From contig CANQTW010000008.1 in NCBI GenBank assembly GCA_947626845.1, positions 30,399-94,398 of the forward strand: a stretch of DNA of 64,000 bases. The letters are read 5' to 3'. The notes under the pieces were generated by a model. That model did no database searches. It saw only the letters and a program-made list of their open reading frames with translations, and was not told where the DNA came from. The stretch's first letter is position 1; every line of letters begins with the position of its first letter. The DNA comes from an uncultured Oscillospiraceae bacterium (GTDB taxonomy: Bacteria > Bacillota > Clostridia > Oscillospirales > Oscillospiraceae). Both the position numbers and the translations under genes were made by a program. Positions 1 to 10,624 of this stretch are shown one piece after another.

Positions 1-735
1 GTAGAGGTTCCCCTCCCCCTCGTCCCAGAGGCGCACGTCCCGCCGCAGAGGCAGGAGGCACGTCCCGGCGGCGCTGTCCACCGTGGCGGGGGCCTCCAAG
101 GCGTCGCAGGTGAAGCGCACCGGTTCGCTCGCTTCGCCGTCCACCGTCCAGCGGAGCTCCAGCCGGTCCTCTAAGGGGTAGACCCGCAGGGAGGAGAGGA
201 AGGCGCTGCCGTGGAAAACAAGGCCCACGCGGCCCAGGATACCGTTCCAGTTGGTCTGGGTCTCATCGGTGGCGGCGGAGGAGGCCAGGATGGCGCTCCG
301 AGGCCAGCCGGGGTAGGCGTTGTCGGAGATAAGCTTAAATTCGTCATCCCCGGTGAGCAGGCCCGTCACCTCAAAGCGCCGGGGCGTGGAGAGGGTGGGC
401 GGAACGACCTCCGGGGCCGGTACGCCGTTGACAAGGAGCTTCAGCGCCCTGGCCCTGCCGCACACGAAAAAGACCCGTTTCCCGCCGGGAGGGGCGGTCT
501 TTACCCGTCGGGTGAGGGCGGCGGGGCCTTCGTAAGCCGCCTTCCGCGTCAAGCGGGTGGCGATGACGCCGGAGCCGGACAGGGCCTTGTTGACCTGCTC
601 GTCCGGGTGCCAGGGCGCTTTGACGGCGTCAGGGAAGCCGATGCCGGCCTCGTCCAGGGTGCCGGGGAGGCGGACAAAGCCCCGTTTTCCCGGTATTTCA
701 CAGGCCCAAAGCCCGGAGAGATCCATAAAGTCCAT
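1..735 (-). CDS. Glycoside hydrolase family 2 protein, N-terminal part (runs off the window)
   Basis: Open from ATG at 735 to the first base of the window with no stop, so only about 245 N-terminal residues are present. The start has GAGAGGAT eight or so bases upstream. Family 2 landmarks seen in order are an LPGTLDEAGIG motif near residue 25, a Y-G-A-L-RR jelly-roll segment, TDETQTNWNGILGRVGL in the sugar-binding domain, and the LWDEGEGNLY block that leads into the immunoglobulin-like domain. Members hydrolyse beta-linked sugars (galactose, glucuronate, mannose). The catalytic TIM barrel lies outside the window, so substrate cannot be told. No signal peptide is seen, which suggests cytoplasmic action. 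It lies 58 bases downstream of the ABC exporter on the same strand. Confidence 0.85.
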   Translation of the reverse strand, partial: MDFMDLSGLWACEIPGKRGFVRLPGTLDEAGIGFPDAVKAPWHPDEQVNKALSGSGVIATRLTRKAAYEGPAALTRRVKTAPPGGKRVFFVCGRARALKLLVNGVPAPEVVPPTLSTPRRFEVTGLLTGDDEFKLISDNAYPGWPRSAILASSAATDETQTNWNGILGRVGLVFHGSAFLSSLRVYPLEDRLELRWTVDGEASEPVRFTCDALEAPATVDSAAGTCLLPLRRDVRLWDEGEGNLY

Positions 736-793
736 GCGTTATCCTCTCACAAATGTACAAGTGAAATTGACCGTGTAAAGGGGGCGGGCGGCC

Positions 794-2443
794 TCATTCC
801 GCGGCCTGTTCAAAAACCTCGCCGTCTTTTACGATGAGCACCCGGTTAAAGGTTTCCAAAAACTCCGGGGAGTACTCATGAATGGCCGCGATCAAAATGT
901 CGCATTGCATCTCCGTGATTTTCTTCTCAACAAAGCGTCTCGTGTCTATGTCCAAGCCCGTTGTAGGCTCGTCCAAAATCAAAACGCTGGCCTGTCTCAC
1001 GAGCGCGCGGCCCAGATTCAGACGCCGCTCCTCACCGCCGGACATGCCCGTCTCCTCTGTCCCGATTCGCGTATCCAGCTTGTCCTTTTGCCCGCTGTAC
1101 CATTGACCCAGCCCCACATCCGCTAAGACCTTCGTGAGCTTTTCCTGGTCCGCGTAGCTGTTGTCAAACATCGTCAGGTTGTCTCTGACCGTCGCGTCAA
1201 AGACAAAGGATCTCTGCTCCAATAACGAGATGTTCTTTCTAAAGTCCCGGTAAGTATACGAGTGAATGGGGAGTCCATTTAACAAGTACGCGCCGCTGCC
1301 GCCTGTCAAGGCGGCGAGATACCGTATCAATGTGGATTTCCCCGAACCGCTTTCGCCAAGAACCGCGATCCGGTCACCTTTTTGCAAAGTCAGATTCACA
1401 CCGCGCAATAGTGGCTTTTCCCTGGTTCGGACAGAAACATCCCGCAGCGCGATCTCATGCACGTCAGACAGCTCGTTTTCGCCCCAGTCAGCTTCTTCTT
1501 CCGAGGTATGATCCAAAAACGCCGTAAGCTTATGGCACACGGCGGACGCCGCGACTACGGAGGTATACCGTTCGCTGATGATCTGTATCGGCCCCGCCAC
1601 AAATGTCATCAGCTGTGAGAACACAACGAGCTCCGGCAGGGTGATATAGTGCTTTGAGACAAAGAAAATGCCAAAGACCCATGTGCATAAAAACACCAGA
1701 TTTCCGGCGCCGAAGGCCCCCGCGTAAAGGATAGCGTTCATCTTGCTGAACTGCTTTTTCTTTTGGAGAAGCTGATCGTTCTCCTGGTCGTATTTTTGAT
1801 TGATCCCGGAAAAACTGTTGAATACCCTCAAAAAAGAATACCCGTTCAGTATTTGCGTCACGATATGCAGGTGGGTCTTTTTGGCCTCCTGTTCCTCCGT
1901 TTTTGCTTTTTGCAACGGTTTTTCCGACAGCTTTGGAAATATCACCGGAATGGCGCTGATGAAAAGCATGATGACCGTCATGACCGGTTGAATCCTTACG
2001 GCGGAAATTATCGCGATGCCAAAACAGCAAATTTGAAAATAGACAGCGCCCAGCGATCCGAAATAATCCTGTTCCACCGTAGGGATATCATGATTGATCA
2101 GCGACAAATAGAAGCTGTTCTCCTTTTGCCGCTTCTCCTCGTTGGAGAGGCTTTCGATTCGCCGGATCATGTCTGAGCGCAGCGACTTGCCGATTTGATG
2201 AATGGCCCGCTCCTTTGTATAGTCCATAAGGAAATTCAAAAATGTATCCAAAAGGATATAGAGCAGGGTGATGATCGCTAATGCCGGAAAGCCGATTTGC
2301 AAACCGCCCATGGCCGCATTTGTGAACGCCCCCAGCAAATAGGCCAAAAGAACGGAGGAAATGGCGGCAAGTAAATTGGACAGCCCAAAGCAAAATACGA
2401 ATTTGCCGTTTCTCTTCGCATATCGCCACATAAACCTTCCCAC
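794..2443 (-). CDS. ABC exporter, fused membrane and ATPase domains
   Basis: 549 residues. Residues 1-300 form an exporter-type membrane domain with about six hydrophobic segments. Residues 330-549 form the ATPase: Walker A GESGSGKS at 363-370, Q-loop Q410, signature MSGGE at 467-471 (the usual first L of LSGGQ is M), Walker B VLILDEP near 487-493 and switch histidine H522. This is the half-transporter layout of lipid, peptide or CydC/CydD-like thiol exporters, which act as dimers. No second half-transporter is adjacent, so a homodimer or a distant partner is inferred. The start is preceded by GGGAAGG. The substrate cannot be assigned. It has its own promoter at 2488-2516. Confidence 0.9.
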   Translation of the reverse strand: MGRFMWRYAKRNGKFVFCFGLSNLLAAISSVLLAYLLGAFTNAAMGGLQIGFPALAIITLLYILLDTFLNFLMDYTKERAIHQIGKSLRSDMIRRIESLSNEEKRQKENSFYLSLINHDIPTVEQDYFGSLGAVYFQICCFGIAIISAVRIQPVMTVIMLFISAIPVIFPKLSEKPLQKAKTEEQEAKKTHLHIVTQILNGYSFLRVFNSFSGINQKYDQENDQLLQKKKQFSKMNAILYAGAFGAGNLVFLCTWVFGIFFVSKHYITLPELVVFSQLMTFVAGPIQIISERYTSVVAASAVCHKLTAFLDHTSEEEADWGENELSDVHEIALRDVSVRTREKPLLRGVNLTLQKGDRIAVLGESGSGKSTLIRYLAALTGGSGAYLLNGLPIHSYTYRDFRKNISLLEQRSFVFDATVRDNLTMFDNSYADQEKLTKVLADVGLGQWYSGQKDKLDTRIGTEETGMSGGEERRLNLGRALVRQASVLILDEPTTGLDIDTRRFVEKKITEMQCDILIAAIHEYSPEFLETFNRVLIVKDGEVFEQAAE

Positions 2444-2487
2444 CCTTTTTATAAATCCGGTTTGTCTCTCGAAGAAGCCGTGCTGAA

Positions 2488-2516
2488 ATTATATCACATC
2501 GAGGGAACCGTTTCAA
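2488..2516 (-). promoter_or_regulatory. Promoter of the ABC exporter gene
   Basis: Minus strand TTGAAA (2511-2516), 17-base spacer, TATAAT (2488-2493). It lies about 45 bases upstream of the start codon at 2443. This is a close match to the housekeeping sigma-A consensus. Confidence 0.75.
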
Positions 2517-2593
2517 TATGGCCCATTTTCTGAAGCATGCGCATATACTCGCCGCCGGCAGAGCCGAAAGACCCACTGACAGATTGGAAGTTG

Positions 2594-2929
2594 TCAATTT
2601 CCCTCATCTATAAGTTTTTTCCATTGGTTGTATTCCGGCGTTTCATCCAATTCTACTGCCCGATTGATATAATACTTTGCCAACTCCCAAGACGCGGGAG
2701 GTGTCAATGCTATGTAAAGATAATACGCCATTAAAAACGCGCAGCGGGCGGCGGCTTTCAAGCTGTTCTCGCTCTGAAGCATGTGTAACGACGCCTCTAA
2801 TACAAAGAACAGGTTAAGTCGATTCACCGCATCTTCATCCCCATAAAAGTCATTCAAATCATCGGGCGTTAGTTTGAAGATATCTTTTTCATCAAAATAG
2901 GGATGTCCGAAATCTATGCTGATCTTCAT
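2594..2929 (-). CDS. Hypothetical protein, 111 residues
   Basis: I do not recognise the family. The frame is open further upstream, but the start at 2929 (MKISIDFGH) is chosen because GGAGG stands nine bases before it, while the upstream ATG has no ribosome site. The protein is acidic at the N-terminus (FDEKDIFKLTPDDLNDFYGDED) and helical further on, with a hydrophobic stretch around LKAAARCAFLMAYYLYIAL. It has no signal peptide or clear membrane span. It is more AT-rich than most of the window and sits behind a diverged copy of the promoter-bearing repeat that also precedes accessory genes at 42-44 kb, so it may belong to the same acquired gene set. Confidence 0.6.
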   Translation of the reverse strand: MKISIDFGHPYFDEKDIFKLTPDDLNDFYGDEDAVNRLNLFFVLEASLHMLQSENSLKAAARCAFLMAYYLYIALTPPASWELAKYYINRAVELDETPEYNQWKKLIDEGN

Positions 2930-3019
2930 TCTGATCTTCCTCCAAAAATCCAAATTGTCATATACTCATTTCTTCCGATTACTGTCGGTTTTCCAGGAAA
3001 GCGCCTATCTGATCTTTAT

Positions 3020-3080
3020 CATGATACCACCAAAATATGTAGAAATCTACTGTCCGTTAAGGCGGTTGATCGAATTTTAC
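3020..3080 (-). promoter_or_regulatory. Diverged copy of promoter-bearing repeat PR
   Basis: Minus strand shares CAGTAGATTT, a 17-base spacer and an extended TGGTATCAT -10 (TATCAT at 3021-3026) with the three PR copies at 42.6, 43.3 and 44.2 kb. It also keeps an upstream TTCGAT...CCGCCTTAA block. It lies about 90 bases upstream of the 111-residue gene and would drive it. Confidence 0.5.
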
Positions 3081-3107
3081 CCATTCATACTCCGGATATG
3101 TCTATAT

Positions 3108-3149
3108 CGAATAGAAAACGTTCCGGCGGTTGTGTTTCGCCGGAACGTT
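3108..3149 (-). terminator. Hairpin terminator downstream of the hybrid kinase
   Basis: A perfect 12-base inverted repeat (3117-3128 with 3138-3149, arms AACGTTCCGGCG) with a 9-base loop. On the minus strand it is followed by TTTTCTATT, the expected side for transcripts coming from the kinase gene. The short U run makes it a moderate terminator. Confidence 0.6.
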
Positions 3150-3171
3150 CCTGATCGAATTGGGACGCTTT

Positions 3172-3231
3172 TCAGTTCAGCGCGGCGGTCATGCCGCGGA
3201 CGGACTTACCCGCGTACCGGGGCGGTGAAGT
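3172..3231 (-). pseudogene. Possible trpA 3-prime-end remnant
   Basis: Minus strand reads PRYAGKSVRGMTAALN then stop. The end of the real trpA in this window reads [12 protein letters not shown] before its last residues. Sixteen bases are identical (CGGTCATGCCGCGGAC on the plus strand) and the match fades on both sides. No upstream TrpA sequence is present; the same open frame continues into unrelated sequence. It is separated from true trpA by the kinase gene. Chance similarity of a short GC-rich stretch remains possible. Confidence 0.3.
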
Positions 3232-3429
3232 GATACCGGTAGACCCCCACCCCCCGCGCGGGGGTATAAGCCCTGCTCCTTCGGAGCGGTCCCGACGCGA
3301 GCGCCTTCTATCTGCCATGGGCGGAGGCCGGACGCATCGTATCCCGTCAGGCGGCCTCGTGGCCGGCTCCCCTCGGAGAGAGGAGCCGGATGTGATCTTC
3401 AAGGAAAAGCGTTTGATTGAATATCTGGT
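3232..3429. other. Gene-free stretch with hairpins
   Basis: No gene is supported here. It holds ACCCCCACC..GGGGGT near 3239-3266 and a strong inverted repeat CCGGCTCC/GGAGCCGG at about 3362-3389. These may help to end or stabilise the kinase transcript, but no U-rich tract follows. Confidence 0.4.
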
Positions 3430-5535
3430 TCAGACTCCGAGCTTTTCCATCAATTTCTCCACGTCCACGGGCTTGGGGATAAAGTCGTCCATCCCGGCTT
3501 CCATGGCGCGGCGGCGGTCCTCGGCGAAGGTGTTGGCGGTACACGCGATGATGCGCACGGTCCCGGCGTCCTCACGCGGGAGGGCGCGGATGGCGCGGGC
3601 GGCCCCGTAGCCGTCAAGGTTCGGCATGAGCAGGTCCATGAGGATAACATCAATGGACCCCGGCGGGCTTTCCCTGAAAACCTCCAACGCCTCCTGGCCG
3701 TCATGGGCGGAGACGGTGTCGAAGCCCTCCTCGGCCAGAAGATCGAGCATAATATCGAGATTCAGCTCATTGTCCTCGGCAATGAGGACCCGACGCTTCA
3801 CCTGGGGGAGGGCCGGACTCTCCGAGCCTGTGGCCTCCGCACTCGCCGGGAGTACGGCTCCGGGGAAGGAAAAAACGAAGGTGCTTCCCCGGTCCTTTTC
3901 GCTTTCAAAGGTCAAATCCCCGCCCATGAGCGCCGCCAGCTCGTGGCTGATGGCCAGGCCCAGGCCCGCGCCCTGGTTGCCCTTGGATACGGTGTCCAGC
4001 TCCTGAGAGAAGGCAGAGAAGATACGCCGCTTGAAGTCCTCGCTCATGCCCCGGCCCGTGTCGGTGACCGTAAAGACGGTGGTGACGGCGCCGTTCCCCT
4101 CGACTGTGTTCTGGGCCATGGAGAGAGTCACATGCCCGCCCTCCGGCGTGAATTTGGCGGCGTTGTCAAGAAGGTTCATCAAAACCTGCTGTATCCTGGC
4201 CTCGTCCCCCTCCACCACGGGGTAGGGAAGGTCCCCGGTGAGGTCAAACGCCACGCCCTTGTCGCGCATGACGGGCTCGGTAACGGCGCGGACGGAGGCG
4301 ACAAGCATGGCCAGGTCCACTCTGGACCGCTCCAAATCCATTTTCCGCTCCTGGAGCTTTGACATGTCCAGAATATCGGAGACGAGACGGAGAAGATATT
4401 TGGCCGTGGCGGTGGACTGGTCCAGATATTTCCCCATCCGGTCCACGTTGTTCAGATTTTGTACCATCAGATAGTTGAGGCCGATGAGACCGTTCAGAGG
4501 CGTTCTGATCTCGTGGCTCATGGCGGAGAGAAAGCTGTCTTTGGCGCGGGCCTCGGCCCGCGCCTGGGCGGAGCGCATTCCCTGCCAGGTCAGCAGGCCG
4601 ACCAAGGCCAGGATGGCGGCGGCGGAGACGGCGAGTACCGTCACGGCGGCCCGATAGCGATAAAGAAAGTCGGAAAAGGTCAGGTCGTACTGGTTTTCCA
4701 TGGCGGCCTGGATGGTGACGCTGCCCACAAACTCCTCGGAGAGATTGGCAATGGCCTTGTCGATGATGGAGATCAGCGTCTGCCCGTTCTTCTGGCTCTT
4801 GCCAATGACGCCGTCGATAGTGACTACGGCGGAGAAGCACAGCTGCTCGTCAAGGCCCATGACGGGAATGACCTTCAGGTCATCGTATGCCGGCTTTCCG
4901 AACCAGTACTCCACCACGTACTGGTTGAGGATCATCAGATCGCTCTCCCCTGAGATCACCGCTTCAAAGCAGTCGGGGATGGAGTCGTAATCAATGAGGT
5001 CAAAGCGGGGATAGGTGGTCTGAAGTACCTTGCGCAATGTCTGGGAACCGCTGGACACGGCAACGGACAGATTCTTATTCATGTCAAATTCCAGGTCCTG
5101 CCTGGCCACGATCACCTTGCGGCTCTTGAGGTAGGGCTCGGATATGAGGATGCCCCGTGCGCTCTCGTTTTCCGAGTTTCGCTCCACGCTGGTGACCAGG
5201 TCCAGATTTTCCGAGAGCAGATAGTCGTAGGTGACCGATCCCGCCGGAAGAGGCACATATTCAAACGTGATGCCGGCAAGCCGTGCCAGCTCGTCGAATA
5301 TGTACCTGGACATGCCTGCCAGCTCGCCGTTTTCATCCGTAAAGGACACCGGCGGCCTGTCCTGAACGAAACCCACCCGGAACACACCGTTTTGCGCGAT
5401 AAAGGCACGCTCGTCATCCGTCAGGCCGATATCGGGCGGGGCCGTTTCCCTGGCCAGAGCCGCCGGGGCCAGAAGGGCGGTGATGAGCAGAAGGGTCACA
5501 GTGAGGGCGAACAGCTTTTGAATCGTTTTGTTCAT
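3430..5535 (-). CDS. Hybrid sensor histidine kinase with periplasmic solute-binding sensor
   Basis: 701 residues from ATG at 5535, chosen because GGAGGGGGAG lies just upstream; in-frame codons further upstream lack one. Order of domains: signal/anchor 1-29, family 3 solute-binding sensor about 48-275, membrane span about 296-316, dimerisation domain with phospho-acceptor H341 in SHEIRTPLNG, ATPase with N box NLLDNAAKF (about 453-461) and glycine boxes DTGRGM and GAGLGLA, then a receiver domain about 580-701 with D634 in LMDLLMPN and lysine in PKPVD. It should bind a small polar ligand outside the cell and pass phosphate from H341 to D634. No DNA-binding response regulator or phosphotransfer gene is adjacent, so its output is unknown. 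It lies just beyond the trp operon but has its own promoter. Confidence 0.93.
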   Translation of the reverse strand: MNKTIQKLFALTVTLLLITALLAPAALARETAPPDIGLTDDERAFIAQNGVFRVGFVQDRPPVSFTDENGELAGMSRYIFDELARLAGITFEYVPLPAGSVTYDYLLSENLDLVTSVERNSENESARGILISEPYLKSRKVIVARQDLEFDMNKNLSVAVSSGSQTLRKVLQTTYPRFDLIDYDSIPDCFEAVISGESDLMILNQYVVEYWFGKPAYDDLKVIPVMGLDEQLCFSAVVTIDGVIGKSQKNGQTLISIIDKAIANLSEEFVGSVTIQAAMENQYDLTFSDFLYRYRAAVTVLAVSAAAILALVGLLTWQGMRSAQARAEARAKDSFLSAMSHEIRTPLNGLIGLNYLMVQNLNNVDRMGKYLDQSTATAKYLLRLVSDILDMSKLQERKMDLERSRVDLAMLVASVRAVTEPVMRDKGVAFDLTGDLPYPVVEGDEARIQQVLMNLLDNAAKFTPEGGHVTLSMAQNTVEGNGAVTTVFTVTDTGRGMSEDFKRRIFSAFSQELDTVSKGNQGAGLGLAISHELAALMGGDLTFESEKDRGSTFVFSFPGAVLPASAEATGSESPALPQVKRRVLIAEDNELNLDIMLDLLAEEGFDTVSAHDGQEALEVFRESPPGSIDVILMDLLMPNLDGYGAARAIRALPREDAGTVRIIACTANTFAEDRRRAMEAGMDDFIPKPVDVEKLMEKLGV

Positions 5536-5582
5536 GGCTCCCCCTCCGTTGTTTGATTTTGCCTTATTTGGATAATACAAAT

Positions 5583-5611
5583 ATTATAAATTGTTTTTGA
5601 GGGTTTGTAAA
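5583..5611 (-). promoter_or_regulatory. Promoter of the hybrid kinase gene
   Basis: Minus strand TTTACA (5606-5611), 17-base spacer, TATAAT (5583-5588), about 48 bases before the start codon. It lies in the 147-base gap after trpA, so the kinase can be transcribed apart from the trp operon. Confidence 0.75.
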
Positions 5612-5682
5612 GAAAAACAGAAAAGACACACGAAAATTTTTTGCGCGGCTTAGATTCACTCCTGATATACGAAATAAAATAT

Positions 5683-6451
5683 TTAAGTGTAATCGAGATG
5701 CTCGGTCATGCCGCGGACATATTCGCCCACGTATCGGGGGGCGTCCTGCTTATAGCGCTCGATAAGCCGCACGATGGCGGAGCCCACGATGGCCCCGTCG
5801 GAGAGGGAGGCCATTTTGCGGGCCTGCTCCGGGGTGGAGATGCCGAAGCCCACGGCCACGGGCAGGCGGGTATTTTCCCGAATGACCCGAACGATGGCGC
5901 CCACGTCGGTGGTGATCTCCTGCCGGACGCCGGTGACGCCCAGGCTGGAGACCAGGTAGATGAAGCCCCGCGCCTCCCGCGCGATCATGGCCACCCGATT
6001 TTCCGAGGTGGGGGCGATCATGGAGATGAGGTCCACGCCGTACCGCTCGCACAGGGGGGCAAATTCGCCCCGCTCCTCATAGGGGATGTCGGGGAGGATC
6101 AGGCCGTCGATGCCGGTCCGCTGGCAGGCGGAGATGAATTTCTCCGCGCCGTAGGAGAAGACCACGTTGGCGTAGGTCATGAAGACCAGGGGGACGGACA
6201 CGTCCTTGCGCAGTTCCCGCACCAGGTCGAAGACCCTGTCGGTGGTGACGCCGCCCCGAAGCGCCCGCAGGGACGCGCCCTGGATGACGGGGCCCTCGGC
6301 GGTGGGGTCGGAGAAGGGGATGCCCAGCTCGATGATGGACGCGCCCGCCTTCACACATTCCCGCACACAGGCGGCGGTGGTCTCCAAATCCGGATCGCCG
6401 CAGGTCAGGAAGGGGATGAAGGCCTTGCCCTTTTCAAAGGCGCTGTGGATA

Positions 6452-6459
<8 letters not shown>
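5683..6459 (-). CDS. trpA: Tryptophan synthase alpha subunit
   Basis: 258 residues. It splits indole-3-glycerol phosphate to indole and glyceraldehyde 3-phosphate and passes indole to TrpB. Landmarks: [13 protein letters not shown] near the start, catalytic glutamate in [10 protein letters not shown], catalytic aspartate in LPDIPYEE, and GFGIS in the phosphate site. The start is fixed by GGGGAGG before ATG 6459; it overlaps the end of trpB by 8 bases, so the two are translationally coupled. It is the last gene of the operon. No terminator is obvious in the 147 bases after it. Confidence 0.96.
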
Positions 6460-7632
<1,173 letters not shown>

Positions 7633-7636
<4 letters not shown>

Positions 7637-8247
7637 ATGTCTCCGTCCTTTCGCGCGGCGGATACCGCCGCCAGGATTTTGGATTTGTCCTTGCGCTTGT
7701 CCGTCTCCACGCCGGAGGAGATGTCCACGCACCAGGGGTGCAGGGCCTTCACGGCGGTGGGGAGGTTTTCGGGCGTCAGGCCGCCGGCCAGGATGTAGTC
7801 CCGACGGACGGACCGGATGAGGGACCAGTCAAAGGCCTCGCCGGTGCCCTGGCCGTTGTCCAGGAGCACCAGGTCCGCGGAGGACTTCTCCACCGCGGCC
7901 AGGTCGGCGGGGGCGCCGATCCGGAAGGCCCTCCAGACCGTGAGGCCCGGCGCGGCCCGCCGGAGGGCGGCGATGTAGTCCTCGTCCTCGCTCCCGTGGA
8001 GTTGGGCGATCCTGATGACGCCGGAGAAGAAGAGGTCGGCCACCGTGTCCACGGGGCTGTCCACGAAAACGCCCACCGGGGCGATCTCCCGCGAGAGCCT
8101 CTGCCGCAGCTCATGGGCGCGGCGGGGCGTGACGCTCCGGCGGCTTTTGGGGAAGTCGATGACAAAGCCGGCAAAATCGGGTTTCGCCTCGTTCACGTAC
8201 TGGATATCCTCCGGCCTCATAAGGCCGCAAATCTTGATTTTTGTCAT
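7633..8247 (-). CDS. trpF: Phosphoribosylanthranilate isomerase
   Basis: 204 residues. Converts phosphoribosylanthranilate to the carboxyphenylamino deoxyribulose phosphate. The N-terminus [12 protein letters not shown] carries the catalytic cysteine, and [14 protein letters not shown] holds the catalytic aspartate and the following phosphate loop. Start ATG 8247 overlaps the trpC stop by 4 bases; termination-reinitiation coupling is inferred. Confidence 0.95.
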
Positions 8248-9032
8248 TGGGCGGCCTCCCGCAGTTGAGATAAAAGCTTCCCCTTGTCCCCAGCCCGCAT
8301 CAGGGCCTCGCCCACCAGGGCCGCGTCCGCGCCCAGGGCGCGGAGAGCCGCGGCGTCCGCGGGGGAGGCGACGCCGCTTTCGGCCACATAGAGACACGCG
8401 GGAGGGATCAGGTCCCGCAGCCGGGCGGCGTTTTCAAAGTCCACGGTGAAGTCCTTGAGATTCCGGTTGTTCACGCCGATGATCCCAGCCCCGGCGCTGA
8501 CGGCGGAGCGCACCTCCGCCCCGTCGTGGGCCTCCACCAGGGCCGCCAGGCCCAGGGTGGAGCAGATACGCAGATAGTTTTCGACGGTTTTTGTGCCCAG
8601 CAGGGCGCAGATCAGCAGGACCGCGTTGGCCCCCATGACCTTGGCCTCGTAGAGCTGGTACTCGTCCACGGTGAAGTCCTTGCGAAGCATGGGCGTCCGA
8701 ATGGCCGCGCGGATGTCGGTGAAGATTTGGTCCGAGCCCAAAAACCACTTGGGCTCCGTGAGACAGCTCACCGCGTCGGCCCCGGCGGCCTCGTATTCCC
8801 TGGCGATGTCCAGATAGGGGAACTCCGGGGCGATCAGCCCCTTGGAGGGGGAGGCCCGCTTCACCTCGCAGATGAAAGAGAGTCCAGGTTTTTTCAAAGC
8901 GTTTTCAAAGGCCGCGCCGCCGGCGGGGGCGCCCCGCAGGGCCAGCTCCCGCATCACGTCTACGGAGCAGTCCCGCTTGCGCGCCTCCACACGCTCACGG
9001 GCGTGGGCGGCCAGCTTGTCCAGAATATTCAT
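8244..9032 (-). CDS. trpC: Indole-3-glycerol phosphate synthase
   Basis: 262 residues. Closes the indole ring. Family motifs: [13 protein letters not shown] with the catalytic lysine, [21 protein letters not shown] with the second lysine, and [11 protein letters not shown]. Start ATG 9032 begins [14 protein letters not shown] and overlaps trpD by 4 bases. Confidence 0.96.
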   Translation of the reverse strand: MNILDKLAAHARERVEARKRDCSVDVMRELALRGAPAGGAAFENALKKPGLSFICEVKRASPSKGLIAPEFPYLDIAREYEAAGADAVSCLTEPKWFLGSDQIFTDIRAAIRTPMLRKDFTVDEYQLYEAKVMGANAVLLICALLGTKTVENYLRICSTLGLAALVEAHDGAEVRSAVSAGAGIIGVNNRNLKDFTVDFENAARLRDLIPPACLYVAESGVASPADAAALRALGADAALVGEALMRAGDKGKLLSQLREAAQ

Positions 9033-10045
9033 CGGTTGCTGACTTCGATGAGCTTTTCCAGCGTCTCCGCCGCCTTGCCGGAGTCGATGAGGGAGGCGGC
9101 CAGGGCAAGGCCGTCCTTCCAAGTCTCCGCCTTGCCGCCGATGTAGAGGGCAGCGCCGGCGTTCAACAGCACCGCGTCCCGCTTGGGGCCTTTCTCCCCA
9201 GCCAGGATGGCGCGGGTGATGGCGGCGTTCTCCGCCGGTGTGCCGCCCACCAGGTCGGATTTTTGACAGCGGGTAAGGCCGAAGTCCTCCGGGGAGACGG
9301 TGTAGGACTTGAACCAGCCGTCCTTGAACTCGCAGACCCTGGTGGGGGCGGAGGCGGAGATCTCGTCCAGCTTATCCTGGCCGTAGACCACCATGCCCCG
9401 CTCCACGCCCAGGCTGATCAGCACCTGGGCCAGAGGCTCTACCAGGTATTCGTCGTAGACGCCCAGCAGCTGCATTTTGGGACTGCCGGGGTTGGTGAGG
9501 GGGCCTAAGATATTGAACACCGTGCGGAAGCCCAGCTCCTTTCGGATGGCCCCCACGTATTTCATGCTGGTGTGGTACTTCTGGGCGAAGAAGAAGCACA
9601 TGCCGGCCTCACGCAAAAGCTCCACGCATTTTTCCGGCGACTGGTCGATGTTGACGCCCAGGGCCTCCAGGCAGTCGGCGGTGCCGCATTTGGAGGAGGC
9701 GGCCCGGTTGCCGTGCTTGGCCACCTTCATGCCGCCGGCGGCGGCCACCAGGGCGCTGGTGGTGGAGATGTTGAAGCTGCCGGCCCCGTCGCCGCCGGTG
9801 CCGACGATCTCGAAGATGGGGAGGTCGGTGGTGACCTTCATGGCGTGGTCCCGCATGGCGGCGGCACAGCCGGCGATCTCGTCCGAGGTCTCCGCCTTGG
9901 CGCTCTTGGTGGACAGGGCCGCCAGGAAGGCGGCGTTCTGGGTCTGGCTGGTCTCGCCGCTCATGATCTCGTTCATGACGGCGTAGGCCTCGTTGTAGGT
10001 GAGGTCCTGCTTGTTGACGATTTTTACGATGGCTTCCTTGATCAT
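9029..10045 (-). CDS. trpD: Anthranilate phosphoribosyltransferase
   Basis: 338 residues. Transfers phosphoribosyl from PRPP to anthranilate. The PRPP/glycine-rich motif [15 protein letters not shown] and [15 protein letters not shown] are intact. ATG 10045 is preferred over an in-frame GTG three codons upstream because AAGGAG is then eight bases away. It lies 12 bases after trpG, the only non-overlapping junction in the operon. Confidence 0.96.
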   Translation of the reverse strand: MIKEAIVKIVNKQDLTYNEAYAVMNEIMSGETSQTQNAAFLAALSTKSAKAETSDEIAGCAAAMRDHAMKVTTDLPIFEIVGTGGDGAGSFNISTTSALVAAAGGMKVAKHGNRAASSKCGTADCLEALGVNIDQSPEKCVELLREAGMCFFFAQKYHTSMKYVGAIRKELGFRTVFNILGPLTNPGSPKMQLLGVYDEYLVEPLAQVLISLGVERGMVVYGQDKLDEISASAPTRVCEFKDGWFKSYTVSPEDFGLTRCQKSDLVGGTPAENAAITRAILAGEKGPKRDAVLLNAGAALYIGGKAETWKDGLALAASLIDSGKAAETLEKLIEVSNR

Positions 10046-10057
10046 GATCCACACTCC

Positions 10058-10624
10058 TTACAGAGATAAAAAATTCTTCAGAATGGTTTTTCCTTCCGGG
10101 GTCATGATGGACTCCGGGTGGAACTGGACGCCGAAGAGGGGGTATTGGACGTGCTGTACCGCCATGATCTCCCCGTCATCGGCGCGGGCGGTGATTTTAA
10201 GGCAATCGGGCATGGTCTCCGGCAGGGCGGCCAGGGAGTGATACCGGGCCGCCTTGATCCGTTCGGGCAGGCCCCGAAACAGGGGGCAGGCGGTATCCAG
10301 CGTCACCTCCGACTGCTTGCCGTGCATGAGGCGTTTGGCGTGGCCCACCGTGGCCCCGTAGGCCTCACAGATGGCCTGGTGCCCCAGGCAGACGCCCAGG
10401 GTGGGGACGGTCTTTCCCAGCGTCCTGGCCGCCTCCACGCAGACGCCGGCGTCTTTGGGACAGCCGGGGCCGGGGGAGAGGATGATACGGGCGGGGCGCA
10501 GCCGCGCGATCTCCTCCACCGTCATGGCGTCGTTGCGGATGACCGTGATGTCCGTTCCCAGCTCCCCCACGTACTGGTAGAGGTTGTAGGAAAAGCTGTC
10601 GTAATTGTCGATCAAAAGAATCAT
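10058..10624 (-). CDS. trpG: Anthranilate synthase glutaminase subunit
   Basis: 188 residues. Class I glutamine amidotransferase that feeds ammonia to TrpE (and may serve PabB). N-terminus LLIDNYDSFSYNL, nucleophile cysteine in GVCLGHQAI and the FHPES histidine-glutamate pair are present. It overlaps the trpE stop by 4 bases. Confidence 0.95.
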   Translation of the reverse strand: MILLIDNYDSFSYNLYQYVGELGTDITVIRNDAMTVEEIARLRPARIILSPGPGCPKDAGVCVEAARTLGKTVPTLGVCLGHQAICEAYGATVGHAKRLMHGKQSEVTLDTACPLFRGLPERIKAARYHSLAALPETMPDCLKITARADDGEIMAVQHVQYPLFGVQFHPESIMTPEGKTILKNFLSL

